DNA of 44,900 nucleotides, taken from assembly GCA_947600025.1 (NCBI GenBank), contig CANQFY010000006.1, positions 1 to 44,900 of the forward strand, in the 5' to 3' direction. The stretch comes from an uncultured Oscillospiraceae bacterium (GTDB lineage Bacteria; Bacillota; Clostridia; Oscillospirales; Oscillospiraceae). A model generated the notes under the pieces. That model saw only the letters and a program-made list of their open reading frames with translations, was not told where the DNA came from and made no database searches. Positions 31,123 through 40,174 of this stretch are shown here, piece by piece. Numbering within the stretch: the stretch's first letter is position 1; every line of letters starts with the position of its first letter. The translations under genes and the position numbers were made by a program.

Positions 31123-32385
31123 ATGGAAAAAATTAAATCTGCCGGCCTGGTCTGCCGCCGGGAGCCTCTAAACACCCATTTCGGGTTCAAGGGCGGGAGC
31201 CTCACCGAGCTGTGGCAGGTCTGCTGCCGGCTGGAAACTGACGGCGGGAATGTGGCCACCGGGCAGAGCGTCCAGAGCGTCCTTTGGAGCGACAGCGCCG
31301 TTTTCGCCCAATGGGGCCAGGACGGGGGAAACGAAAAAATGCTGGCGCTGACCCAGTTCGCCCTGGAGCTGCTGCAGGGCATGGCCCTGGAGCCGCCCCC
31401 GAGAATGTTGGAAAAGCTGCTTCCGGCGGTGCTTCAGGAGGGGCGGAAGCGGACCGGGCAGCCGAATCTTCGGCCTACCTTCGCCCTCAACGCCCTGACC
31501 GGGGTGGACTGGGCCCTCTGGAAGCTGTACCGGCTGTCTCAGGGGAAGCCGGACTTTGCCGCCCTTGCCGCCTCCCATACCGCCTACCTGGGCGGAAAAC
31601 AGCCGGCCCTGGGGACCATCCCCCTGATCTCCTACGACACGGGGGAGGAGCAGGCGCTGGCCCTGGCAAAGCAGGGCTGCTTCCTGTTTAAAATCAAGAT
31701 CGGCTCCGATCCCGGAGGCCGGAACGACCTCCGGGAGATGCTGGAATGGGACATTCAGCGGCTGGCGCGGCTCCACAGGCTGCTGTCTACCCTGGAGACC
31801 CCCTGGACCGTGTCGGGCCGGCCCGCTTACTATCTGGACGCAAACGGGCGCTACGATACCCGGCAGCGGCTGACCGCCTTCTTGGAGGCGGCGGACAAAA
31901 TGGGGGCTTTGGAACATATTTTGCTGCTGGAGGAGCCCTTTTCGGAGGACCGCTTGCAGGACGTGTCCGGCCTTCCCGTGACGGTGGCCGGGGACGAAAG
32001 CGCCCACTCGCCCCAGGACGCGGCCCTTCTCATGGATCAGCTGGGCTATCGGGCCATGGCCCTCAAGCCCATCGCCAAGACCGTGTCTGTGTCTCTGGGG
32101 GTGCTGGAGGAGGCGGGAAAGCGGGGCCTTCCTTGCTTCTGCGCTGATCTGACCGTAAATCCAACCATGGTGGAGCTGAACAAACGCTTCGCCGCCGGAC
32201 TCGCCCCTCTGCCCGGCCTGAAACGGGGGGTGTTTGAAACCAACGGCGCGCAAAACTACCGGAACTGGCAGGCCCTTTGCCGGGAAAGCCCTGCCTGGGG
32301 AGAGCCCTGGACGGTACCGGAAGGGGGCCTCTATCCGCTCAACGACCGATATTATCAACATGATGGAGGCATTTGGAGGGAGTAA
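31123..32385 (+). CDS. Enolase-superfamily enzyme (muconate-lactonising subgroup)
   Basis: A 420-aa protein with the capping domain (about 1-125) and barrel of the enolase superfamily. Metal ligands are D239 (YLDANG), E271 (LLEEPF) and D291 (AGDES). Candidate bases are K192 of KIK on strand 2 and K315 (ALKPIAK) on strand 6, the Lys/Lys pair of the muconate-lactonising/dipeptide-epimerase subgroup rather than the Lys/His pair of sugar-acid dehydratases. The reaction is thus an epimerisation, syn-dehydration or cycloisomerisation of an unknown acid. It sits one base from each neighbour. Confidence 0.82.
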   Translation: MEKIKSAGLVCRREPLNTHFGFKGGSLTELWQVCCRLETDGGNVATGQSVQSVLWSDSAVFAQWGQDGGNEKMLALTQFALELLQGMALEPPPRMLEKLLPAVLQEGRKRTGQPNLRPTFALNALTGVDWALWKLYRLSQGKPDFAALAASHTAYLGGKQPALGTIPLISYDTGEEQALALAKQGCFLFKIKIGSDPGGRNDLREMLEWDIQRLARLHRLLSTLETPWTVSGRPAYYLDANGRYDTRQRLTAFLEAADKMGALEHILLLEEPFSEDRLQDVSGLPVTVAGDESAHSPQDAALLMDQLGYRAMALKPIAKTVSVSLGVLEEAGKRGLPCFCADLTVNPTMVELNKRFAAGLAPLPGLKRGVFETNGAQNYRNWQALCRESPAWGEPWTVPEGGLYPLNDRYYQHDGGIWRE

Positions 32386-32386
32386 A

Positions 32387-33424
32387 ATGGAAAAGATCAC
32401 CTACGCTGTCATCGGCTGCGGCATGATCTCCAAATATCATATCGCGGCCATCCGGGCCTGCCCCGACGCCGCCCTGGCGGGCGTATGCGGCCGGGACCCG
32501 GAAAAAACAGCCCGGTTCGCCGAGGATATCGGCACCCGGGCCTATCCCGATACCCAAGCGATCTGGGATGACGAAAGCGTGCAGGCGGTGTGCGTCTGCA
32601 CGCCCAGCGGCCTCCACGCGCAGTTTGCCCTGGAGGCCATCGAGCATGGGCGGCACGTCCTGATCGAGAAGCCCATTGCCCTGACCATGGAGGAATGTGA
32701 CCAGATCATCCGCCGGGCCCGGGCTAAAAAGGTGCTGGTCAGCGTGATCAGCCAGCTCCGCTTTTCGCCGGCGGTGCAGCAGGTCAAGCACGCCATGGAC
32801 CGGAAGGTGCTGGGCAAGCTGGTATGCGCCGATCTGTACATGAAGTATCACCGCAGCCAGGCCTATTACAACTCCGGCGCCTGGCGGGGGACCAAGGCCC
32901 TGGACGGCGGCGGCGCGCTGATGAACCAGGGCATCCATGGGGTGGACCTGCTGCAATATCTGGCCGGGCCCATCGATACCATCTATGCCTGCTCCAAGAC
33001 CCTGGCCCGGAACATCGAGGTGGAGGACACCCTTAGCGCCGTGGCGGAGTTCCACAACGGGGCGGTGGGGGTCATCCAGGCCACCACCAGTATGTACTCC
33101 GGCTTCTGCCGCCGGTTGGAGCTGTGCGGAAAAGAGGGAACCATCATTCTGGAAGAGGATCGGATCCTGCTCTGGGATGTGGCCGACGACAAGGGCCTGC
33201 CCCATGAGGGGTGCGGCATGGCCGACAGCCGGAGCAGCTCCGACCCCACCAAGATCAGCGGACTGGGCCACATTCAGCAGGTGACGAACTTCACCCAGGC
33301 CATTTTGGGCAAAGGCGAGCTGCTGATTGACGCCCAGGAGGGGAAAAAGGCCCTGCAGATCGTGCTGGGGGCCTATCAGTCCGCCGCCGAGCACCGGCCC
33401 GTCCGAATCAAGGAGGTCAAGTGA
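32387..33424 (+). CDS. Gfo/Idh/MocA-family oxidoreductase (paralogue B)
   Basis: A 345-aa NAD(P)-dependent dehydrogenase-like protein with AVIGCGMIS at the Rossmann loop, EKP at residues 94-96 and the GIHGVDL catalytic segment. It is a paralogue of the enzyme at 27927-28961 with matching motif positions. ATG 32387 follows GGAGGG with a 6-base gap; the open frame from 32234 reads through the previous gene and is not used. The stop overlaps the next start as TGATG, so the product is made together with the GH20 hexosaminidase. A sugar or aminosugar substrate is inferred. Confidence 0.88.
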   Translation: MEKITYAVIGCGMISKYHIAAIRACPDAALAGVCGRDPEKTARFAEDIGTRAYPDTQAIWDDESVQAVCVCTPSGLHAQFALEAIEHGRHVLIEKPIALTMEECDQIIRRARAKKVLVSVISQLRFSPAVQQVKHAMDRKVLGKLVCADLYMKYHRSQAYYNSGAWRGTKALDGGGALMNQGIHGVDLLQYLAGPIDTIYACSKTLARNIEVEDTLSAVAEFHNGAVGVIQATTSMYSGFCRRLELCGKEGTIILEEDRILLWDVADDKGLPHEGCGMADSRSSSDPTKISGLGHIQQVTNFTQAILGKGELLIDAQEGKKALQIVLGAYQSAAEHRPVRIKEVK

Positions 33425-35304
33425 TGAAGACGGCCCGCACCATCCGGATTTTGGGTCAGCTGCCTGCCCGATTTGAGGAGGGGTTCGCCTACATGGCGGG
33501 AGACCTGGGCCTTGCCCGGGACGACGGGGGCTTCCCCGTGACCTTCCGCCAAGGGCCGGGGCTTGTCCTGGAGACGGACGCCCAGGGGGCCCGGATCGTC
33601 TGGAGCAAGCCCGTGGAGTGCTTCCGGGGCCTGTCCCTGCTGGCCCAGCACTGGGGAGAGACAGTCTCCCTGGTCCAGAAGCCCTGCTTTGAGACCCTGG
33701 GCATCATGTTCGATTGCTCCCGCAACGCTGTGCTGAAGCCCGAGACCCTCCGGTATTTCTTCCGGAAAATGGCCATGCTGGGCATGGACCTGGGGATGAT
33801 GTACACCGAGGATACCTACGAGGTGGAGGGCTACCCTTACTTCGGCTACCTCCGGGGCCGGTATAGCAAAGAGGAGCTTTCCGAGCTGGACGACTACGCC
33901 GATGCCCTGGGCATTGAGCTGTGCCCCTGCATCCAGACCCTGGGGCACCTGAACCGGGCCCTCCACTGGCCCGCCATGGCCCACATGAAGGACACCGAGG
34001 AGGTGCTCCTGGTGGACGACGAGGCCAGCCTGGCCTTCATCCGGGCCATGCTGGCGTCCGCCTCCGCCCCCTACCGCTCCAAGCGGATCCACATCGGCCT
34101 GGACGAGGCCTTCTTTCTGGGCAAGGGCGTGTATATGCACCGCCACCCCTATACCCCCGCCTTCCAGCTGATGCAGCGGCACCTGAAAAATGTGGGGGCC
34201 GCCGTCCGGGAGCTGGGGCTTTCCGCCATGATGTGGAGCGATATGTATTTCCGCCTGTCTAGCCCCAGCGAGGGCTACTATGACGCCCCCTCGGTGCCGC
34301 CCCAGGTGGTCACCCAGGCTCCGGAGGACATCACCCTGGTCTACTGGGATTATTATCACCACGACGAGGCCACCTACGACCGGATGCTTGCCATGCACGA
34401 GGCCTTCGCCGCCCCCAAGGCCTTTGCCGGGGGCATCTGGACCTGGACCGGCCCCGCGCCCCACTATGAAAAGACCCTCCAAACCGCCCTCCCCGGCCTG
34501 CGCCAGGCCCGGGCTCATCAGGTGCCCCTGGTCTTTGCCGCCGCCTGGGGGGACAACGGTGCGGAGTGCAATCTATTGTCCATGCTCTACGGCCTGGCCG
34601 TGTACGCCGAGTTCTGCTACACAGGAGACTATGACCCGGTGGAACTCAACGCCCGTTTCCGGGCGGTGACCGGGGCCGACAGCCAGGCGTTTTTGGGCCT
34701 GACCCGGTTCCATCAGCTCCCCGGCGTGAAGGATTGGGAGCTGCGGCCGGTAAACGCCGCCAAATTCCTTTTGTATCAGGACCCGCTGGTGCCGCTGTAT
34801 GAGGCGGACTTAGAGGGAGTGGACGCCGCCGCCCACTACGCCGCCCTGGAGAAGGATTATCAAAAATACGCCGGGGAAAATCCCGAATTTTCCCAGTTGT
34901 TCGGGTTCTATGCCGTCCTGGCGGCCGCCCTGGCCGCCAAATGCCGGTTCCACCAGGCCGCCGGGCCCTGCGTCCGGGCCGGGGACCGGGCAGGCGCGCG
35001 GGCCTGCGCCGCCCTGGCGGAGGACGCCCGGGAGCAGCTGGAGCGGCTGCGGCGGGAATACCGGGCGCTCTGGTATTCCACCAACAAAGTCTACGGCTTT
35101 GAGATCATCGATCTGCGCCTGGGCGGTCAGATCGCCCGGTTCCAGACCGCCGGGGAGGCCTTGGCCGGTTTTGCCGCCGGCGAGGACGCCGCCGTGGCGG
35201 CGCTGGCGGAAACGCCCCTTCCCTATACTCGTTTGCCCGACGGCGCCCTCCGGGGCAGCTACGCCTGGGGAGAGATCGCCTCCGCCTGTAAGGTGGATCT
35301 GTAA
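33424..35304 (+). CDS. Glycoside hydrolase family 20 beta-hexosaminidase
   Basis: A 626-aa enzyme that should release terminal beta-linked GlcNAc or GalNAc. The GH20 acid/base pair D227-E228 lies in RIHIGLDEAFF; LGMMYTEDTYE and IWTWTGPAP are further family strand ends. A beta domain (about 1-85) precedes the barrel; the helical C-terminal part (about 430-600) resembles the GH20C subgroup. No signal peptide or anchor is visible, so it is probably cytoplasmic and acts on imported oligosaccharides. ATG 33424 overlaps the upstream stop and has AAGGAGG seven bases ahead. Confidence 0.87.
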   Translation: MKTARTIRILGQLPARFEEGFAYMAGDLGLARDDGGFPVTFRQGPGLVLETDAQGARIVWSKPVECFRGLSLLAQHWGETVSLVQKPCFETLGIMFDCSRNAVLKPETLRYFFRKMAMLGMDLGMMYTEDTYEVEGYPYFGYLRGRYSKEELSELDDYADALGIELCPCIQTLGHLNRALHWPAMAHMKDTEEVLLVDDEASLAFIRAMLASASAPYRSKRIHIGLDEAFFLGKGVYMHRHPYTPAFQLMQRHLKNVGAAVRELGLSAMMWSDMYFRLSSPSEGYYDAPSVPPQVVTQAPEDITLVYWDYYHHDEATYDRMLAMHEAFAAPKAFAGGIWTWTGPAPHYEKTLQTALPGLRQARAHQVPLVFAAAWGDNGAECNLLSMLYGLAVYAEFCYTGDYDPVELNARFRAVTGADSQAFLGLTRFHQLPGVKDWELRPVNAAKFLLYQDPLVPLYEADLEGVDAAAHYAALEKDYQKYAGENPEFSQLFGFYAVLAAALAAKCRFHQAAGPCVRAGDRAGARACAALAEDAREQLERLRREYRALWYSTNKVYGFEIIDLRLGGQIARFQTAGEALAGFAAGEDAAVAALAETPLPYTRLPDGALRGSYAWGEIASACKVDL

Positions 35305-35318
35305 AGGAGAGGGATCAT

Positions 35319-36596
<1,278 letters not shown>

Positions 36597-36602
36597 CCCC
36601 CG

Positions 36603-36625
36603 GCGCCCGCCGAAACGGCGGGCGC
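36603..36625 (+). terminator. Hairpin ending the rightward amino-sugar arm
   Basis: GCGCCCGCCG and CGGCGGGCGC form a 10-bp stem with an AAA loop, seven bases after the Gfo stop. A U tract is missing, so termination may be partial. Confidence 0.55.
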
Positions 36626-36683
36626 ATACAAAAGAGATCGGCGCATAGGATGTTCCATACATCTGAGATCTGAGGTGGTACCA

Positions 36684-37289
36684 TTGGAACATTTGTTGAA
36701 CCACGCCGTACTGCGGGGTATGCTCCATGCCCTGCCGGTTTTCTCCCACGAAAACCACGGGAAAAAATTTTATCGCTTTCTTTTGGAGGTCCCAAGGCTC
36801 TCCGGGGCGGTGGACCTGCTGCCGGTGATCGTGGATGGATCTGCTCTGGCCGGGCTGGATCCCACGGCAGGGGGAATGCTTACCGTCACCGGGCAGGTCC
36901 GCTCCCACAACTTCCGGCAGGAGGGAAACCGGCGGCTGCTGATTTTCGTCTTCGCCACCTCCATCGCCGTAGAGGACGGAGAGATCCTTAATGAAGTGTT
37001 TCTGGAGGGCACGCTCTGCCGGGAGCCTACCTATCGCCACACCCCCCTGGGTCGGGAGATCTGCGACGTGATGCTGGCGGTCCCGCGGGCTTTTCACCGG
37101 GCGGATTACTTGCCCTGCATTTTGTGGGGCAGGACCGCCCAGGAGCTGTCGGCCTGCCACACCCGGGACCGGCTTCAGATCCAGGGTCGGCTTCAGAGCC
37201 GGATCTACACCAAGGTCACCGCGGACGGCCCCGAGGAGCGCACCGCCTACGAGATCTCCGCCCTCTCCGCCTGTCTAGCCCAGGAGTAG
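36684..37289 (+). CDS. SSB-like protein with two OB-fold domains
   Basis: A 201-aa protein. The C-terminal half (about 105-195) has an SSB/PriB-like OB pattern: NEVFLEGTLCREP, then CDVMLAVPR, DYLPCILWG and RLQIQGRLQSR. The N-terminal half has a more divergent, similarly ordered set of strands (VLRGMLHALP, FLLEVPR), suggesting a duplicated fold. The acidic DDxxxPF tail of housekeeping SSB is absent (it ends CLAQE). The start is TTG 36684 with AGGTGG five bases upstream; GTG 36675 is possible. Its 3' end overlaps the convergent feoB gene by 15 bases. The role in DNA metabolism is inferred from the fold only. Confidence 0.72.
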   Translation: MEHLLNHAVLRGMLHALPVFSHENHGKKFYRFLLEVPRLSGAVDLLPVIVDGSALAGLDPTAGGMLTVTGQVRSHNFRQEGNRRLLIFVFATSIAVEDGEILNEVFLEGTLCREPTYRHTPLGREICDVMLAVPRAFHRADYLPCILWGRTAQELSACHTRDRLQIQGRLQSRIYTKVTADGPEERTAYEISALSACLAQE

Positions 37290-39044
37290 GCGCAGCATGA
37301 TACACAGGATTCCCCCCACAGCGGTCGGCAGGAAGAATGCCGCCGCTGTTTTTCCAATGCTCCGGGTCTCCTGATAGACTGTCATCAGCGTGGTGGAGCA
37401 GGGCCAGTGGAACAGGGTGAACGCCATGACGCACAGCGCCGTCTGCCAGGTCCAGCCTGCTGACAGCAGCAGCTCCCCGCCCAGGCCCGCCACGCTTTGC
37501 AGACTCCCTCCGCCGGTGAGGGCCATGAGCAGCACCGGCACCGTCAGCTCGTTGGCGGGCAGGGCCAGGCAAAAGGCCAGCAAAATGGCCCCGTCCATTC
37601 CCAGAAACCTGCCAATTGGGTCCAGTAGGCCCACCGCCAAGGAGAGCAGCCGGGTATTGGCCAGGATCCACAGGACCACCCCTGCCGGGGCCGCCACCGT
37701 CAGGGCCCGGCCCGCTACGAACAGGGTGCGGTCCAGCAACGAACGGATCAGGATCTGCCCGATCCGGGGCCGCCGGAAGGGAGGTAGCTCCATAATGAAG
37801 GTGCTTTCCTGGTTTTTGAGGACCGTCCCGGTCAACGCGCCTGAGACGGCCATGGCCCCCAGGACTCCCAGCATGACGCAGCCCGCCACCAGGACCGGGG
37901 CCCCCAGTCCGGGAAAGAACAGGCTTCCCAGCAGGATCAGGGTGGGGAACCGGCCGTTGCAGGGCACCATGGCGTTGGTGAGGATGGCGGCCAGCCGTTC
38001 CCGGGGGGAATCGATGATCCGGCAGCCTGTCACGCCTACGGCATTGCACCCCAGACCCATGGCCAGGGTCAGGGCCTGCTTGCCGCAGCCGCCGCATTTG
38101 GCCATGCAGCCGTCCAGCAGGAAGGCCATCCGGGGCAGATACCCCACATCCTCCAAAACCGTGAACAGCGGGAAAAAGATTGCCATGGGCGGCAGCATCA
38201 CGGAGATTACCCGGGCGGAGGTGGCGTACAGTCCGTCCACCAGCACCCCCCGCAGCCACCAGGGCGCCCAGGCAAGGATGCCCGCCAGCAGGTCGTAGCC
38301 CCAGTCGAACAGCCTGCCCAGCAGCTCCGAGGGGTAGTTGGCCCCCCAGACCGTCAGCCAGACGATGACAAACAGCAGCGCCAGTAGAATGGGAACACCG
38401 TGCCGCCGGCTCACCAGCACCCGGTCCAGGGCCAAACGCCAACCCTCCGGGGCGGAGTCCCGGGCCTGGCAGGTCCCGCAGACAGCTTCCGCGGCGGCGA
38501 CCGGGTCCTCCCAATGCCCCAAGGGCCGCTCCGGGCCGTCGCAGACCCGGTCGATCTGGGTCAGAAGGGCCTCCAGCCCGCGCCCCCGGTTGGCGGAGGT
38601 GGCCACCACCGGCGCGCCCAGTGCCTCTTCCAGGGCCTTCAGATCCAGGCGCAGCCCCTGGCGCTCCGCCTCGTCCATCAGATTGACGCAGACCACCACC
38701 CGGCGGCACCGGGCCAGCACCTGCAACGTCAAGATCAGGCTCCGCTCCAGGCAGCTGGCGTCGCACACCGCCACCACGCAGTCCGAATCTCCATCTTTCA
38801 GAAATTCCCCGGCGATGCGCTCGTCCTCCGATGCCCCATCCAGGGTATATGTACCCGGCAGATCGGTGAAAAGATATTCCGTCCTACCCCGGCGGGCCCG
38901 GCCCTGGGCCAGGCCCACCGTCTTGCCAGGCCAGTTGCCGGTGTGCTGACGCAGCCCCGTGAGGGCGTTGAACAGGGTGCTCTTTCCCACGTTGGGGTTG
39001 CCCGCAAGGGCGACTTTTCTCATTCGTACCGGTTTCCTTCTCAT
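37275..39044 (-). CDS. feoB: FeoB-type ferrous iron transporter, divergent compact form
   Basis: A 589-aa GTPase-coupled inner-membrane transporter. The N-terminal G domain has G1 GNPNVGKS (15-22), G3 DLPG (about 61-64) and G4 NLMD (about 121-124). The membrane part from about residue 215 contains Gate regions that differ from classic FeoB: GLGCNAVGVTGCR in place of GCNVPAIMATR, and a CMAKCGGCGK segment before it. It is shorter than E. coli FeoB (about 770). ATG 39044 overlaps feoA as ATGA; ATG 39023 is an alternative. The feoA neighbour supports iron transport, though metal selectivity may differ. Confidence 0.9.
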   Translation of the reverse strand: MRRKPVRMRKVALAGNPNVGKSTLFNALTGLRQHTGNWPGKTVGLAQGRARRGRTEYLFTDLPGTYTLDGASEDERIAGEFLKDGDSDCVVAVCDASCLERSLILTLQVLARCRRVVVCVNLMDEAERQGLRLDLKALEEALGAPVVATSANRGRGLEALLTQIDRVCDGPERPLGHWEDPVAAAEAVCGTCQARDSAPEGWRLALDRVLVSRRHGVPILLALLFVIVWLTVWGANYPSELLGRLFDWGYDLLAGILAWAPWWLRGVLVDGLYATSARVISVMLPPMAIFFPLFTVLEDVGYLPRMAFLLDGCMAKCGGCGKQALTLAMGLGCNAVGVTGCRIIDSPRERLAAILTNAMVPCNGRFPTLILLGSLFFPGLGAPVLVAGCVMLGVLGAMAVSGALTGTVLKNQESTFIMELPPFRRPRIGQILIRSLLDRTLFVAGRALTVAAPAGVVLWILANTRLLSLAVGLLDPIGRFLGMDGAILLAFCLALPANELTVPVLLMALTGGGSLQSVAGLGGELLLSAGWTWQTALCVMAFTLFHWPCSTTLMTVYQETRSIGKTAAAFFLPTAVGGILCIMLRLLLG

Positions 39045-39271
39045 TCGCAGCGCACCCGGATCCGCCGCAGATCCTTGGTGCGCAGGGCCAGCACCGCCCC
39101 CCGCAGATAAAGGGCGGTCACGTCCCCCCAGGGGCTTTTATACCGGCAGTGTACCGCCGTCCCCGGCACCAGGCCGAAATCCCGCAGCCGCCGGGTCAGC
39201 GCGGGGGCGGTGTTCACCTTGATCACAATGGCCCGGCAGCCGGGCCGCAGCCGATCCAAGCTGGTTTCCAT
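39041..39271 (-). CDS. feoA: FeoA-family ferrous iron transport protein
   Basis: A 76-aa SH3-like cytoplasmic protein (LRPGCRAIVIKV, LTRRLRDFGLVPGT, VLALRTKDLRRIRV) that is thought to modulate FeoB. ATG 39271 has GGAGG seven bases upstream; the frame from 39289 lacks one. It overlaps feoB by four bases. No clear Fur or DtxR operator was recognised in the short divergent region before nth. Confidence 0.9.
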   Translation of the reverse strand: METSLDRLRPGCRAIVIKVNTAPALTRRLRDFGLVPGTAVHCRYKSPWGDVTALYLRGAVLALRTKDLRRIRVRCE

Positions 39272-39343
39272 GGGTATCCCTCCAAACATCTATGCCATCA
39301 TATCCCTAGGGAGACGGTTTTGTGCCGGGAGGAGAAAAAAACC

Positions 39344-39372
39344 TTTCCAAACCGTCGAGGCTGTGATACAAT
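39344..39372 (+). promoter_or_regulatory. nth promoter
   Basis: TTTCCA (39344-39349, four of six), 17-base spacer, TACAAT (39367-39372) with TGA extension. Confidence 0.6.
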
Positions 39373-39399
39373 AGGGGAAAAAGAGAGAAGGACCTACCT

Positions 39400-40029
39400 A
39401 TGGAAGAAAAAGTCGCGGCGATCATCGCCGCTTTGAAGGGAATCTATCCCCAGTCCATGTGCGCGCTCCACTATGGCAAGGACTATGAGCTGCTGATCGC
39501 CGTGCGGCTCTCCGCCCAGTGTACCGACGCCCGGGTCAATCAGGTGACCCCTGCCCTCTTTGCCGCCTACCCCACTTTGGAGGCCATGGCGGCGGCGGAT
39601 ATCGGGGAGGTGGAGGAGCTGGTGCGTACCTGCGGATTTTTCCACCACAAGGCTCGGGACATCGTGCTGGCCTGCCAGATGCTCCTGTCTGACTTCGGCG
39701 GGAAGGTGCCCGGGACCATGGAGGAGCTGCTGCGCATCCCAGGCGTGGGCCGGAAGACCGCCAACCTGCTGCTGGGGGACATCTACCGGGTGCCTGGAAG
39801 CGTGGTCTGCGATACCCACTGCATCCGGATCTGCGGCCGTCTGGGCCTCACCGATGGCAGCAAGGACCCGGAAAAGGTGGAGCGGCAGCTTCGACAGATC
39901 CTGCCCCCGGAGGAAAGCTCCGATTTCTGCCACCGGATCGTCCTGTTCGGCCGGGACACCTGCACCGCCCGGGCGCCCAAATGCGGCGGTTGCCCATTGT
40001 CTCCATGGTGCGACCTAGTCAACAAATAA
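39400..40029 (+). CDS. nth: Endonuclease III (DNA glycosylase/AP lyase)
   Basis: A 209-aa base-excision-repair enzyme removing oxidised pyrimidines. The helix-hairpin-helix LLRIPGVGRKTANLLL carries the catalytic Lys, VCDTHCIRI the catalytic Asp (one residue, Cys, differs from the common VDTHV), and the C-terminal [4Fe-4S] motif is complete as C-x6-C-x2-C-x5-C (CTARAPKCGGCPLSPWC). The length is typical. It is monocistronic, divergent from feoA, and ends before a bidirectional terminator. Confidence 0.96.
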   Translation: MEEKVAAIIAALKGIYPQSMCALHYGKDYELLIAVRLSAQCTDARVNQVTPALFAAYPTLEAMAAADIGEVEELVRTCGFFHHKARDIVLACQMLLSDFGGKVPGTMEELLRIPGVGRKTANLLLGDIYRVPGSVVCDTHCIRICGRLGLTDGSKDPEKVERQLRQILPPEESSDFCHRIVLFGRDTCTARAPKCGGCPLSPWCDLVNK

Positions 40030-40083
40030 AAGATGCACCCCCCGCCAGGGGAGTGCGGCATTTGACACGGCATGGAAAACGCT

Positions 40084-40120
40084 AAAAACCGCGCCCCCGA
40101 GACCCGGGGGCGCGGTTTTT
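40084..40120. terminator. Bidirectional terminator between nth and the M28 peptidase gene
   Basis: A 16-bp stem (AAAAACCGCGCCCCCG with CGGGGGCGCGGTTTTT) and a 5-base loop. The A/T ends give a U tract in both directions, serving the convergent genes ending at 40029 and 40175. Confidence 0.88.
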
Positions 40121-40174
40121 GGTACTATTTCGGTTTCGGGAAGCCCGCGCCGCTCACCCCCAAGGGGGCGGCGG

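Noticed and set aside
39272-39399. Metal-responsive operator or riboswitch before feoA and nth
   Set aside because: Only a 10-base palindrome TCCCTAGGGA is visible; no Fur or DtxR-like dyad or conserved RNA fold could be recognised.
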